Source: Neurospora intermedia
Taxonomy: Eukaryota; Ascomycota; Sordariomycetes; Sordariales; Sordariaceae
Length of the DNA: 64,000 nt
Direction: 5' to 3'
Assembly (NCBI GenBank): GCA_037102815.1
Contig: BTPP01000004.1
Coordinates: forward strand, 2,046,001 to 2,110,000
Made by a program: the position numbers and the translations under genes. The notes beneath the pieces were generated by a model. The model was given only the letters and a program-made list of their open reading frames with translations, ran no database searches and was not told the DNA's origin. The stretch's first letter is position 1. Every line of letters starts with the position of its first letter. Of this stretch, positions 13,291 to 25,352 are shown in pieces.

Positions 13291-14331
13291 TGGGGGGAGG
13301 AGATGGCTGATGGAGGGGTATGAGGGTTATGAATTAGGTCAGGCATTTGAGGTTTGTGGTCGTTTGTTCCCCCTCTCTATGAATCGAATACAAGTGAAGC
13401 AGTATGGCTTTTGGACGAGGCAGCTTCGTGGTAAGAGAGTAAAAGGAAGATCTTCCTCTGTTCCGTCTATGTCACTCGTCGACGTGGACTCATTCTTCAG
13501 CGTAGTAACAAAATCCATCTGAAACTCAAGTTAACAAGACTTCAACACGTATATTATCTAGCGCCAAGTAAACTGGTATCGCTATGCCCCATTATTTCGC
13601 CATGGTTAGTATCGCTGTGTAGATCTGACAGAAATCAACAATGCCAGCCTAACCCGTGATTCGTACTATTCGAGAAAATGAATCGAGCCTTCCTTTTCCC
13701 CACAACAAACTCCTCAAGACACAAACGGTGATGACGCTGTCTACATACTATCAACGTTTCCTCCCACCACTCAACAACAAGATATGAAATCGTTTCTTCC
13801 TCTGACTCTCACTTGACCACTCAACAACGTTGCCTCTCTGCTGCCTGGCCTGTTTAGCTGTTGTGTTCTGGCCTTTTTCCTCTTGCAAGGTTCAAAGCGG
13901 AGAGGTCGAGCAGCCGGACAATGGTTTGTACTTCTTGCTTGTGACAAATGCCCCGTATCGTATGTGCCAGAAGCTGAAACCTGCAAATACTTCTTCCTTT
14001 GCCTCCCCAAGTCAACAGAGATCTCGAAACTCCTTCGTATGCCAGCGTCCATGATCCTTATCGACAGTGACGCAACCAACAGCATATAGTATAAAGAAAA
14101 TCACTCCACCAAGACCGACGAGGGAGAGATGGTGAAGACAGAATAACGTCCCCTACAGTGAACGCTAAGCAGAGTGTCATCGTATGTCACCTGCTGAATA
14201 GCTAAGGCTGTCTGTAGAGTGCAGACATTAGACCACCGTACTAGCCGATGCAATAGGGGGCCTGTCGTGTATAGCCTGCTGGATGGCTGATGAGTTGATC
14301 GTAGACAGTGGTCCGGGGACAGCAACAGAGG
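13291..14331. other. Convergent 3' region of vps16 and FHA-RING gene
   Basis: About 1 kb between converging stop codons. Short ORFs on both strands show no codon bias. It probably holds two 3' UTRs. Nothing further seen. Confidence 0.55.
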
Positions 14332-16686
14332 CTATGTACTCCCAGTGGTCCCAGTAATATGGGCACCTGCGACTGCGGCTTCGAGACTGGCTAGTCTCGA
14401 AGCATTGTCGGGTTCTCCGTTGGCTCGTGTGCGTGTGGTGCTGCCACCATCAAAGACCCAAGGCCCAACGTCGTTACGTGGTGTGATCGGACCCTCGTGA
14501 GTGCTGACAGCGTGAACGATTCCAGTGGGCGACGGAGTCCTGGCGGCATCTCGAAAACCTTCACCTGCTTGACCGTTGACTGCAGCTGGGCTCTGCCGAA
14601 TGGGCACTGGCTGCGACGTTGAGTTATGCGAGACCACGGGGCGGCTAGTCCCGTCGAAAGGATTAGATACAGCGGACTGTTGCGGGTTCGAATACAGCAT
14701 CGTTACGTCACCGCTAGCGTCTGTTTCGTGTTGGTGACTCGACGTAGCCGCTGCCGGTCGAGCTTGGGCGTCGTTGGAGCTGGCTTGACTTTCATCTTGA
14801 ACGTATACGGCGTCTTCCATCTGTTCGTCGGCCTCCAGTTGCTCCCAATCCTCCGGGTCGTCAACCTCAGCCTCGAGATCGGCAGCGGCACGGCAGTTAG
14901 GGCATATGAACTGAGGATAAGATGGCGACGACAGCAATGATCGGATGCACTTGTAATGCCATGTATGCGAGCAGGGGGCTACAAACAGGGACTGGCAGGG
15001 CTGTCATCCGAAGGTTTGATTAGTCACCAGAACAAGATGAGCGAATGGCTGATGGGATGAAAGGTTGTGGGTTACTTACCCCTATGCTATTAAGGCAGAT
15101 TGAGCAGTCTTGCGAGTATGACTGTGAGGCGCCGTTCGCAGAACTTTGGGCTGTCATGTTTCTAAGCCTCTTGTGCGTTTGCATGCTGTAGAAGTGTCAG
15201 TTAGTACCTGTGTTAAATGATAACGCACGGCAGATTCAGGAGCCTGCAGCATAGGACAAGACGGCGAGCGATGAAGTACTAACTTGAAGGCATTGAGTTT
15301 GGCCTGCCAGCCACGATTTAGCTCGAGCCTCATTTTGACACAGCGGAATATCATTTCCTCGCCTCCCTTGAAGTCGATTCCCAATTGTACGATATCGCCA
15401 TCATTGACGGGGAAGGGCTTGGATTCAGTCCCTGGAGGACTGAGACGTATGTGGTTGAGGAAGGTCCCACTACTGCTTTTGACATCTTTGATGAACCACT
15501 TTCCGTCTTCATACCAAAACTCGCAGTGCCGCCTGCTGACGACCTTGCTTTTGAATCCTACGGGCGCTGCCGAGGGCACATTATGCGGCACCACCGAAGG
15601 TTTATCTCTTTCGGAATATCTGCCGACGCGAATGACTTCTTTTCCGGTTGGTAGAGTGCGTGAGATCGGAGAGAAGGTAAGCGACGGGCGTGTCGCCCTA
15701 GGGTCGTAGAAGGTGCTGAAACGTATCGAGGGAAGCGACTCCATGTTTCCACCAGTTTCAGCCCTGGTCGCAATGTCGCTTGTAGTCGCGGATCGAGCCC
15801 TAGTCATGGTGGCCGCGTTACTGTTATTACTAATGATGTTACCCGTAGAGGAGCTGTTGCTATGGAAAGTGTCTGCAGCCACCCGAATGCCGATGTCATC
15901 CGAAGGAGAAGCTATCCCTGGAGGTACTGATGTCGCCGGCGAGGTAACAGTAGGCGACTCGAGAGATGCAGAAGCGACGCCGTCGGTGAGGGAGTGGGAA
16001 CGGTGCGGGAGAAGAGAAAAGGGCGTTCGATTGGACCGCACCGAGGCCGAGTGGTTGGGATTTACAGTCGCGTCGTTGGTCGATAGCGAAGGCGAATGTC
16101 GGGAGGGGTGCGCAGGGTCGCTGTGGCCGCGGGAAATGAAGGGGATATGGATGGAGGAGAGAGAGGAGGAATTCTGGTGATGGGCGCGGCCGTGGTGAGA
16201 CGGGTTGCGAGCTGCGGAGACGAGATTGTTTGCGCTGGGGATGGCGGTGTTATTGTTGTTGTTAGCGGCGGCTTTTGCACCTGCTGTGGCTGTGGGGGCT
16301 TCGGGGCCCGAACCAGGGCCAGCAGACGGCGTGGTGGTGGTGCTGCTGACCGTGCCGCTTGACGAGTTGGAGACTTGCGGGTTGGCGGCGGATTGGTGGG
16401 TGATGTCGGTGTGTAGAGGCAAGGTCACGGAGTGATGTCCCGAGGCGTTGACAGGCGAGTTGGGCGTGGTCGTCGTGGGCGAAGAGTGATCCCGCGACAG
16501 GATGTGAGTTTGGGTGTAATTCCGGAGGTAACTCAGCCCGCGCAGTCGGCTTGTTCTCGACGTTGAGCCCGAGCTTCCAGTGGCAGCGGCGGCGGACGTG
16601 GGTGAGGCAGCAACACCTGGCGAAGCGACCGAATCACTCCCAAAGCCAGGAAATGCGGGCGCTGGGGTCGAGTGGGTGAACATCAT
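14332..16686 (-). CDS. FHA-RING ubiquitin ligase, Dma1/CHFR/RNF8-like
   Basis: Three exons, 15284-16686, 15080-15185 and 14332-15000, joined in phase (donors GTTAGT and GTAAGT, acceptors CTACAG and GACAG), give 725 aa. Residues 1 to about 340 are a Ser/Thr/Asn/Pro-rich disordered region. An FHA domain spans about 348-440 (IRVGRYSERDKP, SRRHCEFWYEDGKWFIKD, SSGTFLNHIRLS), with the phosphothreonine-binding R, S and H positions kept. A RING follows with ligands C495, C498, C512, H514, H517, C520, C535 and C538 (CSIC, PCSHTWHYKC, CPNC). The C-terminal 190 residues are low complexity. FHA followed by RING is the architecture of yeast Dma1/Dma2, fission-yeast Dma1 and human CHFR/RNF8, which control septins, spindle position and mitotic checkpoints. 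The central 36-residue exon 2 carries the first two zinc ligands. Confidence 0.9.
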
Positions 16687-18751
16687 ATGCCTCTAGAAGT
16701 AACAGGCAACTTAGGGAAGGTAAGGTCGATAGGAGGGCATTTAGAGGAAGGTGCAGTGCCGAACGGTGACAGCTGTGCGTGCAGATAATTCGATTCCTTC
16801 TTCAAGTTGATTTCAACCAGCGGTAGAGGCAAGAACAAGCAAGGGGGGGGGGAGGGACTTGTGAGTGTTATCCAATTAATAAACAAATAGAAGGTACCAA
16901 GAGGTTGGGGCGGAACGAAGAATAGGTAGGTACTGGCATATACGGCAGAACCACTCGAGTCAGGGACCGAAAAGGGAGAAAAAAGAAATAACAGCGAGGC
17001 GGCGGTAGATTTGTTAAAGAAAAAAAGAAAAAGAGATCTGGGGAGGTTAGTAGGTCAAGGCCTGTGAAAAGTCAAGCAACTGTTTGGATTGTTTTAGTTT
17101 TTCTTCTCTAGAGAGCCGTTATCCGTACCATCCACCCAAACAACCTGGAAGTCAACCAGGAGTCCAGCCCAGGCAAAGCCAGATTCCAAGGCCCAAGGGG
17201 GTCCTCTCTGGTGGCTCTGATGGGGTCCTCTGCTAGTATCGGGGCGATTCTCAAGGCCTCAGGTCCTGTCGAGCTGTGCCGACCAAACCAGAGACCCCGG
17301 AGCAGACAAGCGAAAGCGGTCCAAAGTGGAAATGGGCATGATAGATGGATAAATGGGGGGTGGGGTGCGCCGGGTGCAGAGCACATGCCGTACATTTGTG
17401 ATCCATCCAGTCCATCCATTCCTCTCCATACGTACCCGTCAGGTCGTCAGGGCACCATGAGGCCCTTGGACCATCCATCCACATGCGACCGTTGTCTATA
17501 CATAGTGTCTTTGATATCCATGATAGCCTTGATATCGCCCTTGGTGTAGTGGTGTAATGACTGCTGGATTGGACGTTTGGATAGGTGCTGACTTGGGTGG
17601 TTCAGCTGCCTCCCTAGTGTAGATGCTCAGTAATGAATCGATGCTCCTCGCTGCAGAAGTCTGGTGCGGGAGATGAGGCGTGGATTGAAAAAAGCACAAA
17701 GGGTTGCTCTTGGCTGGCATGGTGCGATTAACCTTTCCCTATGCGGCCATGTCGCTATACAGACGGAGCCTGACCTTGATATGAGGCCAGGTGCACATTG
17801 GATATGACAGCTCAGGTGCCCCTATACACTACATATACTCTACTTCAACGAAGCTTGACATTTCACGAATCCTCAGACCATGAGGCTGTACATATCTGTA
17901 GGTAATCTGCTGATGATGCGTTGCCCGTTGTCTGCCATGTCGTCGATATGCAAGTCTCTCTCATCTGAAGAAAGTACCCACTCACGGCGTGTACGTACAG
18001 TACCTCTACCACCTAGCGAGCGGTTACTTCCGCACAATTGTCTCCAGAACATCATACAGGTATTTGGTCCCTTAAAACCTCCATCGCACTCAACGAGTGT
18101 ATGGAATTCTTCCAACCTCCCACTCACGCGGCAGCAACCGTGACCGCAGGAACCTCCAACAAGACGAGAAGTGTCACAGTGCTCAGCTGAGCAAAAAGCC
18201 AAAGTGTTTGCGTGCCAAGTCGCTGAGTGAGAGCCATCCCACATGTGGACATGGGCTCCGCACGTTGATCATACCTCTATCGATAAGGCGCCTGTGCAGG
18301 GCAGCTACAGGGATGGGTTGTGGGGCAAGTGGATTGTGGTTCCGGACTAGGTTCGGTTGGGCTCTGGCACACTGCTTGCACCTGGCTGCGCATTGACGCT
18401 CGCTGGACCGATGAACAAGCGTGCCCCTGCCTCCCCGTCGCTGCCCTCCACTGCCCTGATGGTGCCCCGGCCGCGCTTGCTGCCGCCCGCTGGCCGCTGG
18501 ACCACCAGCCCGCTGCACTGTCCGTGGTGGGCTGGCAACCTAAGCTGCCCCTGCCTGGTGGGCTGCCGCGCCCGATGCCGCATTAGCCCAGGTTTTCGCT
18601 GGCGGCAACACTGAGTGGCCACTGGCGGCACGGCGGGCAGCATTGTTTGCATCCAAGTGCCCGGAAGTCGCGGTTGAGCAATGCCAGCATTATACCGGAC
18701 GAGGTAGACCACCCACCCACATTACGCTGCCGCATCACAATTGTTGCAGCC
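16687..18751. promoter_or_regulatory. Divergent intergenic region FHA-RING / alpha-MPP
   Basis: 2.1 kb between two divergent start codons. The left end near 16690-17100 has purine/pyrimidine-rich leader sequence. Positions about 18290-18640 are unusually GC-rich with open frames on both strands, none with a recognisable product. At 17536 a short stretch resembles a tRNA A box, but no complete tRNA follows. Confidence 0.5.
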
Positions 18752-20563
18752 ATGCTGAATCGCTTCCGGCCAGCGCGGCTAGTAGCCCAATCCTCCAGAT
18801 GCTTGCCCTTGACGAGGGCGCGGGCAGGTCCCTTGCCTGTTAACAATGTCAGGACTCTGGCTACGAGAGCCGCTGCTGTCAACACCAAGGTATGCTCCAA
18901 GTCTGAAGAGCCCCAAAAAATGGTCATGATGATGCAACTCGGCCAGTACTGACTATGACGCCAGGAACCGACCGAACGCGACAACATCACCACTCTCTCC
19001 AATGGTGTCCGTGTCGCTTCCGAGGACCTTCCCGATGCCTTCTCCGGTGTAGGTGTCTATATCGACGCGGGGTCCCGATATGAGAACGACTATGTCCGGG
19101 GTGCCAGTCACATCATGGACCGGCTAGCCTTCAAGTCCACAAGTACGAGGACTGCGGACGAAATGCTCGAAACTGTTGAGAAGCTCGGTGGTAACATTCA
19201 GTGTGCTTCTTCGCGCGAGTCTATGATGTACCAGGCGGCTACCTTCAACAAGGCTATTCCCACCGCTGTTGAGCTCATGGCCGAGACCATCCGCGATCCC
19301 AAGCTTACGGACGAGGAGCTGGAGGGACAGATCATGACGGCGCAATATGAGGTCAACGAGATCTGGTCCAAGGCCGAACTGATTCTGCCCGAGTTGGTGC
19401 ATATGGCTGCCTTCAAGGACAACACTCTTGGCAACCCGTTGCTTTGTCCCAAGGAGAGGTTAGATTACATCAACCGGGATGTCATCCAAACATACCGCGA
19501 CGCTTTCTACAGGCCCGAGCGCCTTGTTGTTGCCTTTGCTGGTGTGCCTCATGAGAAGGCCGTCAAGCTCGCCGAGAAGTACTTTGGTGACATGAAGGCC
19601 TCTGATGCTCCCGGTCTCTCGAGGACAGGTTCCGAAACCTCTGTCGACTCGCTAGTGTCCGAGTCCAGCGAGGCCTCGAGTGGATCTTCATCATCCTCCT
19701 CCTCGGAATCTTCCGAGTCGAATGGCGGGCTGCTCTCCAAGCTTTTCTCTCCCAAGGCCAAGAAGGCCACCCCCAATCCCTTCCTCACCCGGGTACCTAT
19801 TAGCACCGAAGACTTGACCCGGCCCGCTCACTACACAGGCGGTTTCCTCACCCTCCCACCACAGCCCCCACCGCTCAACCCCAACCTTCCCACATTCACC
19901 CACATCCAGCTCGCCTTCGAGGGCCTCGCCATCTCAGACGACGACATCTACGCCCTCGCCACCCTGCAGACCCTCCTCGGCGGCGGCGGCTCCTTCTCCG
20001 CCGGCGGTCCCGGCAAGGGCATGTACTCGCGTCTCTACACCAATGTTCTCAACCAGCACGGCTGGGTTGAGTCCTGCGTGGCCTTCAACCACTCATACAC
20101 GGACTCGGGTCTCTTCGGCATCGCCGCCTCGTGCTACCCGGGTCGCACCCTGCCCATGCTCCAGGTCATGTGCCGCGAGCTGCACGCCCTCACCACCGAC
20201 CATGGCTACTCGGCCCTGGGCGAGCTCGAGGTTTCGCGTGCCAAGAACCAGCTCCGCAGCAGCCTCCTGATGAACCTCGAGAGCCGCATGGTCGAGCTCG
20301 AGGATCTGGGCCGCCAAGTTCAGGTTCACGGTCGCAAGATCCCGGTTCGCGAGATGACGCGCCGTATCAACGAGCTGACGGTCAAGGACCTCCGAAGGGT
20401 CGCTAAGCGCGTGGTCGGTGGCATGGCGAATAACGCCGGCCAGGGAAGCGGTGCGCCGACGGTGGTGCTGCAGGAGGCGACGGTGCAAGGACTCAAGACT
20501 ACGGAACTGGGGTGGGATCAGATCCAGGATACAATTGCTCAGTGGAAGCTTGGAAGACGGTAA
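18752..20563 (+). CDS. Mitochondrial processing peptidase alpha subunit
   Basis: Two exons, 18752-18889 and 18965-20563, in phase 0 across a 75-nt intron, encode 578 aa, close to the 577 aa I recall for N. crassa alpha-MPP. The N-terminus is an Arg-rich, acid-poor targeting sequence (MLNRFRPARLVAQ...). The M16 fold follows, but where the beta subunit has the zinc motif HxxEH this protein reads ASHIMDRLAF (about 93-101), so it is the non-catalytic alpha subunit. The glycine-rich loop LLGGGGSFSAGGPGKG at about 383-398, needed for presequence binding, is intact. A Ser-rich acidic insert lies at about 270-305. With beta-MPP (in Neurospora also core I of complex III) it cleaves matrix presequences. 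It converges on the YML020W-like gene. Confidence 0.95.
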
Positions 20564-21221
20564 AAATTTATCAAGGAGAAAAAAAAAAGAGTAGGGCGTG
20601 GAAAACTTATGTAAGAGGAGCGCTGTATTGATCTTAACGACACGCACACACCGGAACGATAAAGGCGTTTTAGGTTCCCCACGAGCATCGGGAAGAGGCT
20701 AGATGGTTGCTCTGTACAATCGCAACTTTTCTTGATGAGTTAAACGAGATGTGTACATCTTTGCCATAGCATACTGTACGATAGCAAGATTTCTGAATAT
20801 ATAAAAAGTCAAAAGTTATATTGTGCTATGGCCTTTGTCCGCGTGTTGTAGATCTCTTAAATGTATCATTATCTATATTACAATCCGCATTTAATCACAA
20901 CCACCAAAGTGCAAGTACAAAACAAGGTGACCATGAAATATCCCAAAACATCACCCTACTCCAGAAGCAACGCTACCCTCTTTAACTCCTCATTGGAATG
21001 CGTGTACAACCGAGGACATGTAAATGTGCTGTTCTCCATCCTTGTATGTATCAACTCCCATTGTCCCAAAAGGCACATCCACCAAACACCCAAACACCTC
21101 TCTCATCTATGTAAGCAATCACCCCAGACCGACGCCAAACCAAATATCCCACGCCCAGTCCCCAACTGCCAAGACCACGTGTCGTCCTCATTTCATCCGA
21201 TGCTTGCCGAATCATCAAACC
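20564..21221. other. Convergent 3' region of alpha-MPP and YML020W-like gene
   Basis: About 660 bases, AT-richer than the flanking coding DNA, between converging stop codons; it presumably holds 3' UTRs. No other element seen. Confidence 0.55.
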
Positions 21222-24200
21222 TCAAAGCTTCGACCTAACAGCCTCCAACCGATACTTGACATCTTTCAGCGCCTTGGTCGTCGGCTTCCAATCGTCAAAC
21301 TGCTTGAGTAAGTCCTCCACCTCATTCGACAGCTCCGACTTGACAAAATCCTCTTCCAGCAGGCCGCGCATGATCCAGGGTAAATGGTACGGGTTCGGGT
21401 TGGAGAGGGTACCAGGTTGGCGGGTGGCCATGTCGCAGGGAACGGAGGATTTGCTGTTGGGACGGGTGGAAGACGGGCTGACGTCGGTTGTTTCTAGGGC
21501 GTGAGAGATTGCTAGGCTGTTTGGAGGGGAGGGGGGTTAGTGAGATTGTCAAAGGAGGGGGGGTGTGAGTGAAGGGAAACTGGAAAGGGGGAGTGAAGAA
21601 GGGAAAAGTGAGGAAGGTTGGGGTCGACGTACTCGTAGACTTGCTCATCGTCATAAAGACGAGAATGGCCATCGCCTGTGTACAAGCTGCCGGCAAGAGG
21701 GACGGAAAGTTCACGGACAAGTCCGTGGTCTGTGACGCCGAGGTTTCGGAGTTTCAGTGCGAAGCCGACTAGGTGGGCAATGCTGTGAATTATCCGTGTT
21801 AGCAAAGCACCAAATGGTTGGGTATCAATGGCCACTCACAAGTCAGGAGCATGGATCCGGCCATCGATGAATACGGCCCGGTAGATGTACGGGTGATGGG
21901 CAGGAGCGTATATGGCGGATTCAAGAGGGACAAGCTGGTCATCGATGCTGCCGATATAAGTGATTCGAGCCCCGTAGTTCAATACTGCTTTAACAGCCGC
22001 TTCGAGCTTTTTGGATACCTCGCTTTGTGGATCTCCGAATTCCCATAGTTCAGCTGCAGATCCCATCAAGATACCTAGCCCAGTTTTGTAATCCGGGAAT
22101 GGGCCGAGAGAGACACCCGCCATAGCGCAAACACCGACCTTGGCTGTTGGAGAGATGACACCCAGCTCGTAGAGTTTCGCCAACAGCATGATGCTAACAG
22201 GAACACCCTGAGAATGGCATGCCATGATCACAACGTCCGCTTGACGGATCTTGTCAATCCAGTTCAACAGTAGTTTCCAGAGGTTTTCCACACGCTCGTC
22301 AATCTTGCCCTCGCCCTCAAGAGCGACCTTGTCAATCTCGCAGTCCCCGCAGCCATGACTCTCGGCCCATCTTCTAATCGCTTCAGCGCCGTGATTTGCA
22401 AATTTGATCGATGTGCCCGTTGGTTGTCCTGTTATCGGGCGCAGATAGTATGTGGGGATCAGCCCGTGTACTCCAAACGCGATAGCCTTTTTGATCTTCG
22501 GTGGCTCCCTGGCAATATTGACATGCTTGGGCGCCGGTTGTTGAGTCCATAGCAGGTAGTTTTTGATCTGTCGGACAATAGAAGGGTTCTCTTTCATGCG
22601 ATACACATTCTTAAATGATGGGAGGACAAGGTTAGGAGGCGGCAGTTTGAGCGAACTCGAACTCTTGGAAGTTCCAGCTTTGGGTGTTCCTTCAGCTTTC
22701 GCTATAGGCTCAACCTTTGGTGTATCGGGGCGGGAAATGGGCTCGTCGACCATGGATTGCGGTCTTGCCCGTTTCCCTTTATTCGACGAACTTTCTTTCA
22801 ATGAAGGTGTGGCCGCCCTCGGTTGGTCATCTTTCTTTACCGACTTCAGTGATGGCTCCTTGGATGGCTCTGTCTCGGGCTCGGTCACATTGGCGTTCTT
22901 CGGGTGGGACTCTGAGCTTTCCCCCACCACAGCCAGCTGGCCAGTTTCCTCTTTCTGTCCATCTTTCATGTGGGAATTCGACCCTGAATCACGGTACCAG
23001 AATGCCCAGGTAGAACCTGATTTTGGTTGTTGTGCTGGGGCCGGCTTAGCTGCCTCTACTGCAGGCGCATCCTCCATCTCAACGTCCTCGGAATCCTTTG
23101 ATGGCGGGCTTGTTGCTCTCTCCTGTGGTTCCCCCGTTGACAATGCTGAATCCGTCTGCTTTGTTTCTGTAGTGCCACTCCCTGGCCAAAACCCAAACAG
23201 ATAACTCCCATAGCTATAAGTCGGCTTCTCTTGGGGTGCAGTCTGTAACGTAGGCTCCTGAGCGTCCGGGGCTTTTGGCGAATCTCCGTCTGATGGCATA
23301 TTGTTTGAGGATTCCTCGGTTGGTTTGGGGGGTTCGGGTCCTTCAGGTTCGCCCCCGTTGGGCCTGGGTTCGCTAAGGTTTGGCAGAATCGGGACGGAGG
23401 CAGTTAACACTGGATAATAATAGTACGCAGATTGGCCTAGCCACCCTATCCAGCTGGAGGAAGCTGTTTCTCCCGACTGTGGTTCGGTGGTAGTAGACTG
23501 TGACTCCGCAGGCTGGTGTATACCATTTGTATCTGATGTCGGTTGTTGTTGTTGTTGTTGTTGTTGGGTGTCTGGTGATGGGCGATCCTCGGCTTCGTTG
23601 CTGCCAGTGGTACTAACAGCAACTTGGTCGGTCTTGGCAGCGTTATCGTCCACTGCCGGCCCCGGCTTTAGTACCTCACCGCCTGTGGATCCCCTATCAT
23701 CAAGGTTCTCGGATGGTAACATGTTTGGGAGAGACGAAGATGAAGCTGCACCATCGAGACTGACACTATCTGTGCTTCTTTCTGTATCAAAACGGCTAAA
23801 GTCTGCTCGCTTTTTTGATCGGAGTGTTCCGCCCATGATTGTTTCACGGGCGACTTGTGTCGAGGGTGTCGATTTGCGTGGCCATGAGCCGTACCAACTC
23901 CGAGCTTTCTGGGGCTGCGAGTCTGTTAGCATCGGGTGTAACATTAAACATGCCGGATATGGTGGCTGAAGAGAGATAGGCTACCTCTTTCAGCCCTCGC
24001 TTGCTCGAAATAGGAGTTGTATTTGCGATCGCATTGGGCTGGGATGTTGATAGAGCACTATCAGGTGTCGCGGTCGTCGTCGACGAGGGTGGGTTCGAAG
24101 CGGTCGGCAAAGGAACGGCTTTTGAACGCCATATAGAGGCTGCTAGACTCGAGGACGATTTCGGCGGCATATCGGATGTGGACGTTGATGACTCGGTGAC

Positions 24201-24272
24201 AGCACTACCATCCGCCGGCTCGGTCGGAGGGTTTGGTTTCGCCTTTTTTCGAGGACCCATGGTGAAGACCAT
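21222..24272 (-). CDS. YML020W-like protein with C-terminal alpha/beta-hydrolase domain
   Basis: Four exons, 23985-24272, 21840-23914, 21633-21782 and 21222-21516, with phases that all agree, give 935 aa. Two in-frame ATGs start the protein (24272 and 24260); the first is taken here. Residues 1 to about 480 are polar and low complexity, with a run of about eight Gln (CAA codons, near 23553) and repeated SW-x-GW / YGSYLFGFWPG-type aromatic patches. From about residue 500 a folded domain begins (NVYRMKENPSIVRQIKNYLLW). A hydrolase-like segment includes VVIMACHSQGVPVS, where C-H-S-Q-G stands at the nucleophile elbow, and later GSIDDQLVPLESA and IDGRIHAPDL, which can supply Asp and His. This matches the fungal family around yeast YML020W, of unknown function. 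Activity is inferred, not shown. Confidence 0.82.
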
Positions 24273-25352
24273 GGCGAGCAAGGCCAACAACAGATTCCCC
24301 TAAGATTATAGGGCGGACTTTGGCCACATTGCTGTTTATTTCGTTGAGTCGTCGAGTTGAATGGATCGGAAATGGGAATGCGACGAGTATTGCGTGGCGC
24401 CTATACCGTAGGGACAAGTCGACAAGCCGACGAGGCACCGCTCAGGCTACAGATCTGATGTGTACTTCTACCTACTTACACTACACGGGCACCGCCGGCG
24501 GGGAGGGAGCGCTTTCATCCATTATCAAAGGCTCCAGCCGGATGCATGTACGTCATTTGCCAGGCAGCGCACAGTCCAGGGGACCGAATAGGTAAGTACC
24601 TACACTTTATTACCTCGAGACGGGGACCATGTGAACGAATGCTGAGGTTATTACAAGTACTTCATAGTCTAGTGTAGTATCAAACTCATTCTTCCATCAG
24701 ACCAAAGAATGATATTCCAATACCGTACGATTCTAACGTTAGACGACATGTTAAGTGTAGGTAGAGGTAGGTACCTCTGAACACCCCGCCTTGGAGAATT
24801 GGAGGTATACCTCGCAATGGCCAATAGGTAACTCATTGATAGCACGTTCTCAGCAACCTACCTCTAGGGTAACGGCCTTCAGTACCGTGTACTTCCCTGC
24901 AACGCATGCGGCTGACCCGCCTGGCTGCCCGTCTCCGCCCGTGCAAAAGGTTCGGTACCTGGCCATCGATGAACGTGACAGCGTCCTGTCAGCTGACGCC
25001 GTGGCACTCGTGGACACAAGACAGGCGGGCGCTACAGGGGAACCCCGCAAAACTCCAGAAACCCCCAACGAACCGACATGCACGCGGCCCGCGTAGAGAT
25101 GGCAGAATCGCAACCGATGCTCACCGCATTCCTTATCGTTATCTGGCCACGGTGAACGGCGACGGACCCACCAAAAATTTTCGGCAGCGGACAGTGGAAG
25201 CAGCCTGGGTCAGTTTTTGTCAGTGCTTGTCGATTCTGAAGTGTTGAAGGCGGGCAAAGGGACGAGGGATCCAGTGCGGGTATCTCTCCAATTGCAACTC
25301 CAAACACATCCGTCCATCCATCAGGTCCTTTCTTTATACCCATCAGTTCACA
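24273..25352. promoter_or_regulatory. Divergent promoter region YML020W-like / rrp5
   Basis: 1.1 kb between divergent starts. It contains several copies of the GGTAGGTA/TACCTAC-type motif (24592-24606, 24758-24776) that recurs in other intergenic parts of this window. No RNA gene seen. Confidence 0.55.

Noticed and set aside
17530-17610. tRNA-like stretch (GGTGTAGTGG)
   Set aside because: Resembles an A box, but no matching anticodon arm, T arm or B box follows.
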